Shown: one piece after another, positions 38,835-47,907 of the stretch
Layout: each line of letters opens with the position of its first letter
How positions within the stretch are numbered: position 1 is the stretch's first letter
Assembly (NCBI RefSeq): GCF_000738175.1
Contig: NZ_JFCH01000022.1
Coordinates: 1-64,000, forward strand
Direction of reading: 5' to 3'
Length of the DNA: 64,000 nucleotides
Source of the DNA: Corynebacterium jeikeium
GTDB taxonomy: Bacteria > Actinomycetota > Actinomycetes > Mycobacteriales > Mycobacteriaceae
Notes under the pieces: generated by a model
Told to the model about the DNA's origin: nothing
Seen by the model: the letters and a program-made list of their open reading frames with translations, nothing else
Databases searched by the model: none
Translations under genes and position numbers: made by a program

Positions 38835-40478
38835 GTGACGAAACCCGCCCACTCCCCCGCAAACTCGGATCCCGCGCAGCCCGGCAAGGCGGCACAGCCA
38901 GCGCAGCAGGCCACTGCGAAGGCCACTGAGCAGCCGGCGCAGCCGGCCGCTGCGCCGGCCAGCTCGCGCACGATTGAAGGCATGCTGCAGGAGGCCTTTA
39001 CCTCCCTGCGCGCGCTTGACCGCGACCTTTTGCCACTCACCCAGGCTTTCCACGACGCTGGCCACAGCCTCTACCTCGTCGGCGGGTCGGTACGCGACGC
39101 TCTGCTGGGGCGCCTCTCCCACGACCTGGATTTCACTACCGACGCCCGGCCGCAGGCCATCGTCGACATTGTCACGCCCCTGGCGGAGACAGTGTGGGAC
39201 ACGGGCATTGAATACGGCACCGTATCGGCGCTGGTCAAGGGTCAGATCCTGGAGATCACCACCTTCCGCGCCGACCAGTACGACGGCCAGTCCCGCAACC
39301 CCGAGGTCTCCTTCGGCGACAGCCTCGACGGAGACCTCATCCGCCGCGATTTCCGCGCAAATGCCATCGCACTGGAGCTCTCCCCCGACGGAAATCACCA
39401 GCTCCGCGACCCTCTAAACGGCCTCGAAGACCTCCAGGCCGGAGTGTTAGACACCCCGGATAGCCCGGAGATCAGCTTCAACGACGACCCGCTGCGCATG
39501 CTCCGCGCGTGCCGATTCGTCTCCCAGCTGGAGTTTGGCGTCACAAAGAGGGTCAAGGAAGCAATGACGGCGATGAGCGAGCAGATCAGCCGCATCACCG
39601 TCGAGCGCGTGGCCGTCGAACTGAACAAACTGATGCTCGGCTCGGCACCGTGGGTGGGCCTGGACCTGATGGTCGAGACCGGGCTGGCCGACCACGTGCT
39701 GCCGGAGCTGCCAGCTCTGAAGCTCACGCAGGACGAGCACCGGCAGCACAAGGACGTGTACTGGCACTCGCTGAAGGTGCTGCGCAACGCCGTGAACCTG
39801 GAAGCCGAGCGCGGGTTGGAGCCCTCGCTGGAACTGCGCATGGCCGCGCTGCTGCACGACATCGGCAAGCCTGACACCAGGGCTTTTACCGAATCCGGCG
39901 CGGTGACCTTCCACCAGCACGAAGTCGTGGGCGCGCGCATCACCCGCCGCCGCCTGCGCAAGCTCAAGTACTCCAAGCAGCACGTTCAGGACATCGGCCA
40001 GCTGGTATTTCTGCACATGCGGTTCCACGGCTACGCGGACACGCAAGGCAAGGGGCAGAACCAGGATGCCCGCCGCGGCGCCGGCGAGAAGGACAACAAC
40101 GAATCCACCTGGACCGACTCCGCCGTGCGCCGCTACGTCAACGACGCCGGCGAGCTGCTGCCACTGTTGCACCTTCTGGTTCGCGCCGACTGCACCACCC
40201 GCAACCAGCGAAAAGCCCAGAGGCTGCAGCGCACCTACGATAATTTGGAAAAGCGTATCGAGCAGCTGCAGGAGCAGGAGGACCTCGCCGCCGTCCGCCC
40301 CGACCTGGATGGCAACGAGATCATGCAGATCTTGGACCTCAAGCCCGGCCCCGATGTGGGCAAGGCCTGGGCATACTTGAAGGAGCTGCGGCTGGATCGC
40401 GGGCCGATGGAGCGTGAGGACGCCATCGCCGCGCTGAAACAATGGTGGGGCGAACAGAAAGGTGGGTCGCAAAAGTGA
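38835..40478 (+). CDS. pcnA: CCA-adding tRNA nucleotidyltransferase / poly(A) polymerase family
   Basis: 547 residues from GTG 38835, chosen because TAGAAT lies eight bases upstream and the frame before it runs through element A. A ~50-residue Ala/Pro/Gln head is followed by the nucleotidyltransferase domain: LVGGSVRDALLGR and the metal motif DLDFTT. Later comes an HD domain with LLHDIGKPDTR. The family adds or repairs CCA at tRNA 3' ends. A Gln/Glu-rich segment follows the HD region. The stop overlaps the next gene by four bases (GTGA), indicating coupling. Confidence 0.93.
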   Translation: MTKPAHSPANSDPAQPGKAAQPAQQATAKATEQPAQPAAAPASSRTIEGMLQEAFTSLRALDRDLLPLTQAFHDAGHSLYLVGGSVRDALLGRLSHDLDFTTDARPQAIVDIVTPLAETVWDTGIEYGTVSALVKGQILEITTFRADQYDGQSRNPEVSFGDSLDGDLIRRDFRANAIALELSPDGNHQLRDPLNGLEDLQAGVLDTPDSPEISFNDDPLRMLRACRFVSQLEFGVTKRVKEAMTAMSEQISRITVERVAVELNKLMLGSAPWVGLDLMVETGLADHVLPELPALKLTQDEHRQHKDVYWHSLKVLRNAVNLEAERGLEPSLELRMAALLHDIGKPDTRAFTESGAVTFHQHEVVGARITRRRLRKLKYSKQHVQDIGQLVFLHMRFHGYADTQGKGQNQDARRGAGEKDNNESTWTDSAVRRYVNDAGELLPLLHLLVRADCTTRNQRKAQRLQRTYDNLEKRIEQLQEQEDLAAVRPDLDGNEIMQILDLKPGPDVGKAWAYLKELRLDRGPMEREDAIAALKQWWGEQKGGSQK

Positions 40479-41299
40479 GCGCTGAACAGCAGCCGAATGG
40501 TGCCGAGAACCAGTTCAACGTGCACCCCGGTGACGTGATCTTCCAAGCACCGGCAGTGGTTGTGGATCCGGATGGTTACCTGGACACCGCGGACGTCGAC
40601 CCCGCACACCTGGAGGCGTTCGTCGACGCCTTCGGCACCTCCCCCGGCGTGCTCGCCGTGCCGGGGCTGCCCGGCGCGGACGCGCTATTGGTGCTGGAAG
40701 TGCAGGACAACCCGGAGGCCGACGGCCAGGGCCCCGGCGCCGCGCAGGCCGACGGCGCCACCATCGTGGCCGTCCGCCTGGGTCTCATGAGCAGCGAAGC
40801 CGTCGCCAACCACTTGCCTTCGTTGGCGGATAAGCTCACCAAGCCGAAGGTCTTCTTCATCGGCGGCGACAACGAACCCGTCGTGCTCGCCGTTGGCCTG
40901 TTGGACGCGGACCGTTTGGAGCTGGACGCCGCGGGCGCCTCCGCCGCCTCCGGCAGCCCTGAAGCCCTAGCCCCCGCCACCCGCTTTGGCGCGCGCGGGC
41001 AGTTCATGCTGATCAGCACCGCCGAAGAGGCGCCCAGCGTAGACGAGCAGGTAGCGCAGGTTGTCGGCCATGTGGACCCCTCTATGCTGCGCGGCCTGCG
41101 GCTCTTCCACAGCTACGTCCTCCTCAACGCCGCCGACGTGCGCGGCTGGCTGGATTCCGGGATTGCCGGCCTCCAGGCCGCAACCGCAGAGGATGTGTTC
41201 ACGGACCGACCGGCGGAGACGTGGCGTCAGATTATGAAGAACAGCCCCTTCCCCAAGAACCTGTTCGCAACCTGGGCGAGCCACCCGGAGCGCAACTAG
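40475..41299 (+). CDS. Conserved hypothetical protein coupled to pcnA
   Basis: The start is GTG 40475, overlapping the pcnA stop by four bases. The 274-residue acidic, soluble protein has no signal peptide or membrane helix. Visible features are a VVVDPDGYLDTADVDPAHLEAFVDAFG segment, repeated Asp/Ala/Gly-rich stretches and a C-terminal TWRQIMKNSPFPKNLF. I do not recognise a family. It ends directly at the ATG of azlC (no gap), so pcnA, this gene, azlC and azlD appear to form one transcript. Confidence 0.75.
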   Translation: MSAEQQPNGAENQFNVHPGDVIFQAPAVVVDPDGYLDTADVDPAHLEAFVDAFGTSPGVLAVPGLPGADALLVLEVQDNPEADGQGPGAAQADGATIVAVRLGLMSSEAVANHLPSLADKLTKPKVFFIGGDNEPVVLAVGLLDADRLELDAAGASAASGSPEALAPATRFGARGQFMLISTAEEAPSVDEQVAQVVGHVDPSMLRGLRLFHSYVLLNAADVRGWLDSGIAGLQAATAEDVFTDRPAETWRQIMKNSPFPKNLFATWASHPERN

Positions 41300-42052
41300 A
41301 TGGCCGTGAGCAGCACCCACCGCGACAGAAACGCTGACTGGCGCGCCGGGATTGCCGACGCCTGGCCTGTGGCCTTGGGCATGGTGCCGCTGGGTCTGGC
41401 CTTTGGCCTGCTGATCACTCAGGTCGGCTTCGCGTGGTGGTGGGCGCCGATCTTCTCCTTCGTCATCTACGCGGGATCCATGGAGTTCCTGGCGGTCTCG
41501 CTGGTCACGGGTGGCGTGGGGCCGCTGAGCGCGGCGCTGTACGGGTTCCTGGTGAACTTCCGCCACGCCTTCTACGCCCTGAACTACCCCATCGCCCACG
41601 TCCGTGGTTGGCTGGCCAGGGCTTATGGCATTTATGCACTGACGGACGAGACGTATGCGATCCTCGCCGCCCGGCGCGATGCGCAGTGGTCCACTGCCCG
41701 CGTGATGGCGGTGCAGATTCTGCTGCAAGCGGGTTGGGTCGGTGGTGGCCTGGTCGGTGCTCTGTTCGGCAGCGCCCTGCCCTTCGAGATCCAGGGCATG
41801 GAGTTCGCGCTTTTTGCCCTGTTTACGGTTCTGGCGATCGAGGCTTTCGTGAGCTTCAAGGATCTTTCGCTGCCGATCATGGCCGCGGTGTGTGGCGCGG
41901 TGAGCTTGCTGGTTTCGCCCGACAACATGCTGATGATCGGCATGAGCCTGTACTTCGTCAGCCTCATCGTGCGCTTCCTATGCCCGCCGCTGGACCGCGC
42001 GCTACGGCTGAAAGTCGGCGCGGACAATGCTGTATCTCGGGAGGTGGAGTAA
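41300..42052 (+). CDS. brnF: AzlC/BrnF-type branched-chain amino acid exporter, large subunit
   Basis: 250 residues, about seven hydrophobic helices. Family markers are GIADAWPVALGMVPLGLAFG near the start, IYAGSMEFLAV, and LYGFLVNFRHAFYALN. With the small AzlD/BrnE partner it exports branched-chain amino acids (and methionine in C. glutamicum BrnFE). Its start abuts the preceding stop, and azlD starts directly after its own stop. No adjacent lrp regulator gene is present, unlike in C. glutamicum. Confidence 0.88.
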   Translation: MAVSSTHRDRNADWRAGIADAWPVALGMVPLGLAFGLLITQVGFAWWWAPIFSFVIYAGSMEFLAVSLVTGGVGPLSAALYGFLVNFRHAFYALNYPIAHVRGWLARAYGIYALTDETYAILAARRDAQWSTARVMAVQILLQAGWVGGGLVGALFGSALPFEIQGMEFALFALFTVLAIEAFVSFKDLSLPIMAAVCGAVSLLVSPDNMLMIGMSLYFVSLIVRFLCPPLDRALRLKVGADNAVSREVE

Positions 42053-42421
42053 GTGGCCGTGCCGATGCAGGTGCTCGCCACCGCCGGCCTGCCCGAAGGT
42101 GTGCAGGTGGGCCCCACCCTCGCGATCCTCGGCGCGGTCTTCCTGGTCACCCTCGCCCTGCGCGGCCTGCCCTTCGCCGCCCTGCGCTTCTTCCGCGAGT
42201 CCGACCTGGTCGCCTGGCTGGGGGTGGCGATGCCCGTCGGCGTGATGACCCTCCTCGTCATCTACACCGTCTCCGGCCAGGCCAGCGCGCCGGGCGGACT
42301 GGCCGCGGTTGGCATCGCCCTGGCCTTCACCGTCGCTGTGCACCTCTGGCGCCGCTCGGCCACGTTGTCGATCTTGCTGGGCACGGTGCTGTATCTGGTG
42401 CTGGTGAACCTTATTTTTTGA
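42053..42421 (+). CDS. brnE: AzlD/BrnE-type exporter, small subunit
   Basis: 122 residues with four hydrophobic segments and LRGLPFAALRFFRESDLVAWLG, typical of AzlD. It forms the exporter with the upstream azlC product. GTG start immediately after the azlC stop. The stop codon lies in the TGACGCC motif copy at 42419-42425. Confidence 0.86.
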   Translation: MAVPMQVLATAGLPEGVQVGPTLAILGAVFLVTLALRGLPFAALRFFRESDLVAWLGVAMPVGVMTLLVIYTVSGQASAPGGLAAVGIALAFTVAVHLWRRSATLSILLGTVLYLVLVNLIF

Positions 42422-42456
42422 CGCCCCCTCCCCCGCCGCACCTAGCCCCAGCACCG

Positions 42457-42462
42457 TAGAAT
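42457..42462 (+). promoter_or_regulatory. -10 of a probable leaderless promoter for the Nudix gene
   Basis: TAGAAT at 42457-42462 is seven bases before the ATG at 42470 and no ribosome-binding site is present, the pattern expected for a leaderless mRNA. Confidence 0.6.
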
Positions 42463-42469
42463 AGCGCCC

Positions 42470-43030
42470 ATGCCGACCCCTGATTTCATCGTTGAACTGC
42501 GCAAGAAAATCGGCCACGACGAGCTGTGGCTGCCCGGCGTGACGGCCATTGTCATCCGAGACGTCCCAGAGGACGCACCCATCTGGGCCGTGCCGGAGGT
42601 GCTGTTGGTGAAGCGCGCCGACGACGGTCAGTGGACCCCCGTGACGGGGATCGTGGACCCGCGGGAGGAGCCGCACCTGGCGGCCATCCGCGAGGTGCGA
42701 GAGGAAACCGGCCTGCACGTGCAGGTGGATGCGCTGCTGGGCGTGGGCCAGGTCGGCCCCGTGGAATACCCGAATGGGGATGTGACCAGCTACGTGGACA
42801 CCACCGTCCGCTGCACAGTGATTCCCGACCCCGCGACCGGCGAGTTCAACGACGAGCCGGTGATCGGCGACGACGAGTCCACGCAGGTGGGCTGGTATTC
42901 GATCTCCCAGATGCCGCCGATGCAGCCGCGTTTCCGCCTGGTGATTGCCGACGCGGTGGCGCAGATGAAGCACCCGGCGGGCTTCCGCCCGCGCATGGGC
43001 TACGTGAAGCGGCTGCAGAAGCCGGAATAG
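42470..43030 (+). CDS. Nudix hydrolase (MutT-like)
   Basis: 186 residues. The Nudix box is GIVDPREEPHLAAIREVREETGL, complete with REVREE catalytic metal ligands. An N-terminal strand region GVTAIVIRD and VLLVKRADDGQW precede it. These enzymes hydrolyse X-linked nucleoside diphosphates; length and sequence suggest an ADP-ribose or (d)NTP-type hydrolase, but this is not certain. It has its own leaderless-type promoter and converges with the next gene. Confidence 0.86.
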   Translation: MPTPDFIVELRKKIGHDELWLPGVTAIVIRDVPEDAPIWAVPEVLLVKRADDGQWTPVTGIVDPREEPHLAAIREVREETGLHVQVDALLGVGQVGPVEYPNGDVTSYVDTTVRCTVIPDPATGEFNDEPVIGDDESTQVGWYSISQMPPMQPRFRLVIADAVAQMKHPAGFRPRMGYVKRLQKPE

Positions 43031-43076
43031 TGCGGCAAGTGTGCGGCAGGCTCCGTGCCCGCGTTAGCCCGAGCTC

Positions 43077-44090
43077 CTACCAGGTGTGCGCGCCCGCGGT
43101 CTTCTCGCCCTCCGGGAAGCGCGCGGCATAGGTGCTGGCACGCAAGGAGCAGATCACCAGCTGCACCTGGTGGAAGATCATCAGCGGCAGGATCATCATG
43201 CCCAGGCTCGCCCCGCCGAACATCACCGCCGCCATCGGTAGCCCCGAGGCCAGGGACTTCTTGGTGCCAGCGAACTGGATGGCCACCTGGTCGGCGTAGT
43301 TGAATCCCAGTTTCCGCGAGGTCACGCTCGTCACGCCCAGCATCAGATGCACCAGCGCGATGGAGCCCAGCACCAGGCCCAGAATCGTCAGCCAGTTGAC
43401 GGAACCCCACACGCCGGAGACGATGCCCTCCGAGAAGCTGACGTACACCACCAGGCCGATGGAGATCTGGTCCACCTTCTTCGTCGCCTTGGAGGCCGCG
43501 AACTTGAACACCCACCTACGCAGCAGCTGGCCGATGGCAAACGGCAGCAGTAGCTGGACTCCGATGTCGAGGAACGTGGTGGCGTCAATATGAAAGCCTT
43601 CCGAAGAAGACATCAGCAACAGCACCAGCAGTGGTGTGAAGAGCACTCCCACAAGGCTAGACACGCTGGCCGCGACGATCGAGGCGGCGACGTGGCCGCG
43701 CGCGATGCTGGTGAACGCAACGGAGGATTGCACTGTCGATGGCACCAGGGTGCAGAAGAGAATGCCCAGGTAGAGTTCGTTTCCGACGACCGCCTTCAGA
43801 GGCATCATCGCCACGCCGATCAGCGGGAAGACCACGAAGGTAAACGCCATGATCAGCAGGTGCAGCCGCCAGTGCATCAGGCCTTTCAGGGCCTCCTGTG
43901 GCGACAGGCGCGCGCCGTAGAGGAAAAACAGGAATGCGATGGCGATCTTGGTGATGGTGTTGGCGACATCCGCCGCCTCGCCGCGCACGGGCACAATGAT
44001 TGCCGCGACGACCGCGATGACGATCAGGACGATGAGGAAGTCCGGCCGGTAGTTAATGATGCGGTGCCATAGCGACTGTTTTTCTACCAT
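43077..44090 (-). CDS. Bile acid:sodium symporter-family transporter (SBF-like, PF13593 type)
   Basis: 337 residues and about ten hydrophobic helices: FLIVLIVIAVVAAIIVP, then TKIAIAFLFFLYGARLSP, with VPSTVQSSVAFTSIARG and FAGTKKSLASGLPMA, the two crossover motifs typical of this branch. It is predicted to move an organic anion with sodium; the substrate is unknown. Start ATG at 44088-44090. It lies downstream of the uridine cluster in the same direction, with 132 bases between. Confidence 0.85.
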   Translation of the reverse strand: MVEKQSLWHRIINYRPDFLIVLIVIAVVAAIIVPVRGEAADVANTITKIAIAFLFFLYGARLSPQEALKGLMHWRLHLLIMAFTFVVFPLIGVAMMPLKAVVGNELYLGILFCTLVPSTVQSSVAFTSIARGHVAASIVAASVSSLVGVLFTPLLVLLLMSSSEGFHIDATTFLDIGVQLLLPFAIGQLLRRWVFKFAASKATKKVDQISIGLVVYVSFSEGIVSGVWGSVNWLTILGLVLGSIALVHLMLGVTSVTSRKLGFNYADQVAIQFAGTKKSLASGLPMAAVMFGGASLGMMILPLMIFHQVQLVICSLRASTYAARFPEGEKTAGAHTW

Positions 44091-44222
44091 GGGTCTTTAT
44101 CTTATTGACGCCCTCGCCTCCGCGAACCTTGACCGTCCACAACGGGCCAGGCGCGGGTGGGGTGGGCGCCTGCGGGGGCCGGGGCGCAGAGTGGTGCGTG
44201 GACCCGCGCGCGGCGCCGGGGG

Positions 44223-45746
44223 TTAGACGATGGCGCGGTCGAGCTCCGCGACGGTTTGCTTCGGGATCAGCGCCGCCACGGCCGCGGCGATGCCGAGGAT
44301 CACCGCGGCGACGATGAACGCGGTGATATAACCCGCGGCAGAATCCGAGCCCTGCGGGGAGCCCGCGACCTGGAAGACCGGCAGCACGGCGAAGGACACG
44401 CCCGCGCCCAGGTTGAAGGCTGCGGAGTTCATGCCGGGCAGGAAGCCCTCGTTATCCTTCGGGGAGTTCACCACGCCCAGGTTGTTGATGACGATGTTGC
44501 CGATACCCGCGTAGGTAACACCCAGCAGGATCACTGTGATGATCAGCACCGGCAGCGAGTGCACGCCGACGAACGCCAGAGCCAGCATGAGGGCCGCACT
44601 GGCGAGGTTGGCGATGATGATCAGCCGTCCGTAGCCGACCCTCGGTGCCCAGCGTCCAGCAAAGGGGCCGACGGCCCAGCCGATGAGGGCGTAGGGGGTC
44701 AGCAGCCACAGGGAGGCCTTGTCGGCCTCCAGGCCGAAGCCCGCATCCGGGTTTTGCGCCAGGGAGATAGCCAGGCCGTTGACCGCGGCGAACACGCCGG
44801 TCATGGTCAGCACCGTGGTGGCCAGCAGCGCCCAGGTGTGGCGGCGGGCCAGGTACTTCGGGGCGACCAGCGGCTGGTCGTGGCGGTTTTCGTACTTCCA
44901 GAAGGCCAGGAAGACGACCGCGCCGACGATGAACATGGCGATGACGTACAGCCAGTTCGCTGCCCCGGCCTTGCCTGCCTCGTTGACGCCCAACGTGATG
45001 CACAGCACCGATACCACCAGCAGAGCAGCGCCCGCCCAGTCCATTTTCACATTGTCCGACGGCTTGGATTCCGGAGCGCCGAAGGCGACGACCAGAGTGG
45101 CGATGATGCCGATGATGGCGATGAGCCAGAACACGGAGCGGAAGCCCCATTGCTCGGCCATCCAGCCGGCCAGGATCACGTCGATACCAGCGACGCCACC
45201 GTTGATGGCGGCGAGCAGACCCATGAGCGTGCCCAGGCGGACTTCCTCCTTGACCTGGCTGCGCAGGATGATCAGGGTCATGGGGATCGTGGGGCCGGCG
45301 ATGCCCTGCATGGCGCGGGCGACCATCAGCACGCCAATGTTGGGCGCCAGCGCGGCGATGAGGCCGCCGAGGGACATCACGCCCAGCATGATGACGAGGA
45401 TCTTCCGGCGGCCGACAATGTCCGACAGCCGCGGCAGGAACAGGCCGCACATGGCTCCACCGGTGAAGAAGGCGGTCTGGGTGAGACCCGTGGCGGCCTC
45501 GTCGGTGTTCAGCTCGCGAGCCATGGTGGCCAGCACCGGGGAGAGCATGGAGGCGTTCAGCTGGAACGCGACGGCCGCGGTGATCAGCACCGTCATCAGC
45601 AGGCCGATACCGCCGGGACGGGAGTCGACCGGATCCGGGGAAGCTGCTGCGGTTGTAGCAGGGGCTCCAGTGGCTGTGGCTCCGTCGGCCTCGCCACCGG
45701 GCTTTCCGGATGGTGCGTTGTCGGCGTGCGGATTAGTGGAGTTCAT
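44223..45746 (-). CDS. uriT: MFS transporter, probable uridine/nucleoside importer (UriT-like)
   Basis: 507 residues. A Ser/Ala/Gly/Pro-rich N-terminal tail of about 45 residues precedes about 14 helices of the drug:proton antiporter-2-like MFS group (SDIVGRRKILVIMLG motif A, and WAPRVGYGRLIIIAN). In C. glutamicum the uridine cluster pairs rbsK1, uriT and uriH; the neighbours here are the matching hydrolase and ribokinase, so uridine or ribonucleoside uptake is inferred. It follows uriH by 100 bases. The function could also be efflux. Confidence 0.78.
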   Translation of the reverse strand: MNSTNPHADNAPSGKPGGEADGATATGAPATTAAASPDPVDSRPGGIGLLMTVLITAAVAFQLNASMLSPVLATMARELNTDEAATGLTQTAFFTGGAMCGLFLPRLSDIVGRRKILVIMLGVMSLGGLIAALAPNIGVLMVARAMQGIAGPTIPMTLIILRSQVKEEVRLGTLMGLLAAINGGVAGIDVILAGWMAEQWGFRSVFWLIAIIGIIATLVVAFGAPESKPSDNVKMDWAGAALLVVSVLCITLGVNEAGKAGAANWLYVIAMFIVGAVVFLAFWKYENRHDQPLVAPKYLARRHTWALLATTVLTMTGVFAAVNGLAISLAQNPDAGFGLEADKASLWLLTPYALIGWAVGPFAGRWAPRVGYGRLIIIANLASAALMLALAFVGVHSLPVLIITVILLGVTYAGIGNIVINNLGVVNSPKDNEGFLPGMNSAAFNLGAGVSFAVLPVFQVAGSPQGSDSAAGYITAFIVAAVILGIAAAVAALIPKQTVAELDRAIV

Positions 45747-45846
45747 GGGCGGCTCCGATTCAGCGTCAATTGAAAACCAATTGGGGTTCTAATAGTTGCA
45801 GCTAGAACTTTAAGCGATGAATGCGCGCCTGACTAGAACCGCCTAA

Positions 45847-46881
45847 CTAGAATCCCGTACTCCCGATGCGCTGTAGCGCGTCGACCAGCAGGTTCCAGAA
45901 GCGCTCGGCGTCGACGTCCACAGCCACGCGGGTGCGTAGGGTAGCGCCCGCTGCAGTGGCGGAGGCGGGGGCGTCAATATCAGAATCATCCGCCGTGCCC
46001 AGCGCCGTCGGATCCTGCCCGCCATCCTGGCTACCCCAGGTGCGCCGCAAGTCCACGACCGTCGCCCCGCGCGTCAGCTCGCCCTTGGTCTCCACGTCGA
46101 TCGGCGCCAGGATTGTGCGCACGACCTGCGGGTCCGCCACGGCCGCGACGGCCAGCGGGTCGTGCATCGGCGGGCCGGGGTAGTGCCGCTCCTTCATGTA
46201 CGCGCCGCCGAAGAACTCCACCAGCTCCGCGATGAACTTCGCCACGTCCGTGTCGACCTCCGCCAACTGCTTCATTCGCTGCGGCGTGGCCAGCACCTTG
46301 TGCGTGACGTCCAACCCGACCATCGTCACCGGCCAGCCCGCGCCGAACACGATCTTCGCGGCCTCCGGGTCGGCCAGGATGTTGAACTCGGCACTCGGGG
46401 TCATGTTGCCTGCGTGGTGCGCACCACCCATCAGGGTGACGCCACCCACCCGCTCCACCAGCTCGGGATACATGCGGGCGAACAGGGCGATGTTGGTCAG
46501 CGCCCCCGTGGGGACGAGGGTGACGGTCCCCGGCTCGTTGTCGCGGATAATGTCCGCGATGAGGTTCACCGCGTGGCGGGGATCCAGCTCGGCCCCGGCG
46601 GCGGGCAGCTGCGGGCCGTCCAGGCCGCTATCCCCGTGGATTTCCTCCGGAATGATCTGCGGCGCCACCAGCGGGCGATCCGCCCCGGCGGCGAAAGGAA
46701 TGCCGGTGATGTTGCCGACGCGCGCCAGCGCCAGGGCGTTCTTGGTGACCTTCTCCAGCGTCTGGTTGCCCGCCACCGTCGTGACCGCCAGCAGATCCAG
46801 GTTCGGGTTTCCCCAGGCCAGGAGCATGGCGATTGCGTCGTCGTGCCCCGGATCGCAGTCCAGGATGATCTTCTGAGTCAT
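45847..46881 (-). CDS. uriH: Inosine-uridine preferring nucleoside hydrolase
   Basis: 344 residues. The calcium-binding motif ILDCDPGHDDAIAML (DxDxxxDD) lies at the N-terminus, and EFNILADPEAAKIVFGAGWP, then GLDVTHKVL, are typical. It splits ribonucleosides into base and ribose. A ~25-residue Asp/Ala/Ser/Gly-rich insertion (DPTALGTADDSDID region) near the C-terminus is unusual. The ATG lies one base after the rbsK stop and the ribosome-binding site AGGAG lies inside the rbsK end. Confidence 0.93.
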   Translation of the reverse strand: MTQKIILDCDPGHDDAIAMLLAWGNPNLDLLAVTTVAGNQTLEKVTKNALALARVGNITGIPFAAGADRPLVAPQIIPEEIHGDSGLDGPQLPAAGAELDPRHAVNLIADIIRDNEPGTVTLVPTGALTNIALFARMYPELVERVGGVTLMGGAHHAGNMTPSAEFNILADPEAAKIVFGAGWPVTMVGLDVTHKVLATPQRMKQLAEVDTDVAKFIAELVEFFGGAYMKERHYPGPPMHDPLAVAAVADPQVVRTILAPIDVETKGELTRGATVVDLRRTWGSQDGGQDPTALGTADDSDIDAPASATAAGATLRTRVAVDVDAERFWNLLVDALQRIGSTGF

Positions 46882-46882
46882 T

Positions 46883-47812
46883 TTATGCGTCTCCTAGTCG
46901 ACGGATTTCGTTCTCGGTGGCGTAGCTGCCTGCCGCGCCACGCTTCTGCGTGGCGAGAGCCCCGGCCGCCGCGCCCAGCGTGCACGCATCCACCAGGTTC
47001 TCCCCCTGCGCCAGCGCCGCCGCGAGCGTGCCGCAGAACGCATCGCCTGCACCAGTGGTATCCACGACGCGCTCGACGTAGACGGCGGGGATGTGCACCG
47101 GTTCGGCGTCACCCTCCAAGATCATGGCTCCACGCTGCCCCAAGGTAACCACCACAGAGCGAGCGATGGGGCGCAGGCGCTCCAGCAGCTCCTCGATGGG
47201 CGTGCCGGGGGCGGCGTCGAGCACCGCGGCGGCCTCACCCTCGTTCAGCACCAAGGGGTCGGCCGCGGCGAGCAGGTCGGGGTCGCGCGTGGTCACGGGC
47301 GCGAGGTTCAGCACCAGCCGCGAGTCCGAATTCGCCACCAGCTTCGGCAGCTCCGCGCTGTGCTCGGGGGTCAGTTCGCCCTGCGCAAGCACGATAGGTA
47401 CGGGTCCCTGGCGGCGCAATTCCTCCACGGTTTCACGTTGCTGAGCCGGGCTGACCAGCTCGTTTGCGCCCGAGGTGACGATGATGATGTTCTCGCCGCT
47501 CGGGTCGTTCATGATGAACGCCCGTCCGGTTGGCTGCCGGCTACTTACGATGTAGTCGGTGTTCACACCGTGTTCGCGCAGCTCTTTGATCGCGAGTTCG
47601 CCCTGCGGATCGGTGCCCACCGCAGATAGAAGGACGGTATTGACGCCCAAGTGTGCGCAGGCTGCCGCCTGATTGGCGCCCTTACCGCCCAGCCCCTCTA
47701 TGCCGGGTTCTGCGATGGTCGTTTCCCCTGGCTGGGGGAAATTCTGGACGGTGACGAAGGTGTCGACGTTGGTGGTGCCGGATACGACGACGGTGGCGTT
47801 GGAGTCTCTCAT
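46883..47812 (-). CDS. rbsK: Ribokinase (PfkB family)
   Basis: The start is ATG at 47812, preceded by GGGGA; the frame is open upstream to 48088 but that part is non-conserved. 309 residues. The substrate motif is GGKGANQAAACAHLG and the catalytic/anion-hole motif is DTTGAGDAFCG. It phosphorylates ribose released by the nucleoside hydrolase. With uriH and uriT it forms rbsK-uriH-uriT, the uridine-use operon; the LacI-type regulator uriR found in C. glutamicum is not present. Confidence 0.93.
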   Translation of the reverse strand: MRDSNATVVVSGTTNVDTFVTVQNFPQPGETTIAEPGIEGLGGKGANQAAACAHLGVNTVLLSAVGTDPQGELAIKELREHGVNTDYIVSSRQPTGRAFIMNDPSGENIIIVTSGANELVSPAQQRETVEELRRQGPVPIVLAQGELTPEHSAELPKLVANSDSRLVLNLAPVTTRDPDLLAAADPLVLNEGEAAAVLDAAPGTPIEELLERLRPIARSVVVTLGQRGAMILEGDAEPVHIPAVYVERVVDTTGAGDAFCGTLAAALAQGENLVDACTLGAAAGALATQKRGAAGSYATENEIRRLGDA

Positions 47813-47907
47813 GGTTCCCCAGAATACTGGGTTGCCGGGCGCGGTGGAGCTGCGGCGACGGGTGCAGTGGTGCTGGGCTAGGCCCGTGTGGGGTCTTGCG
47901 CTGGATT

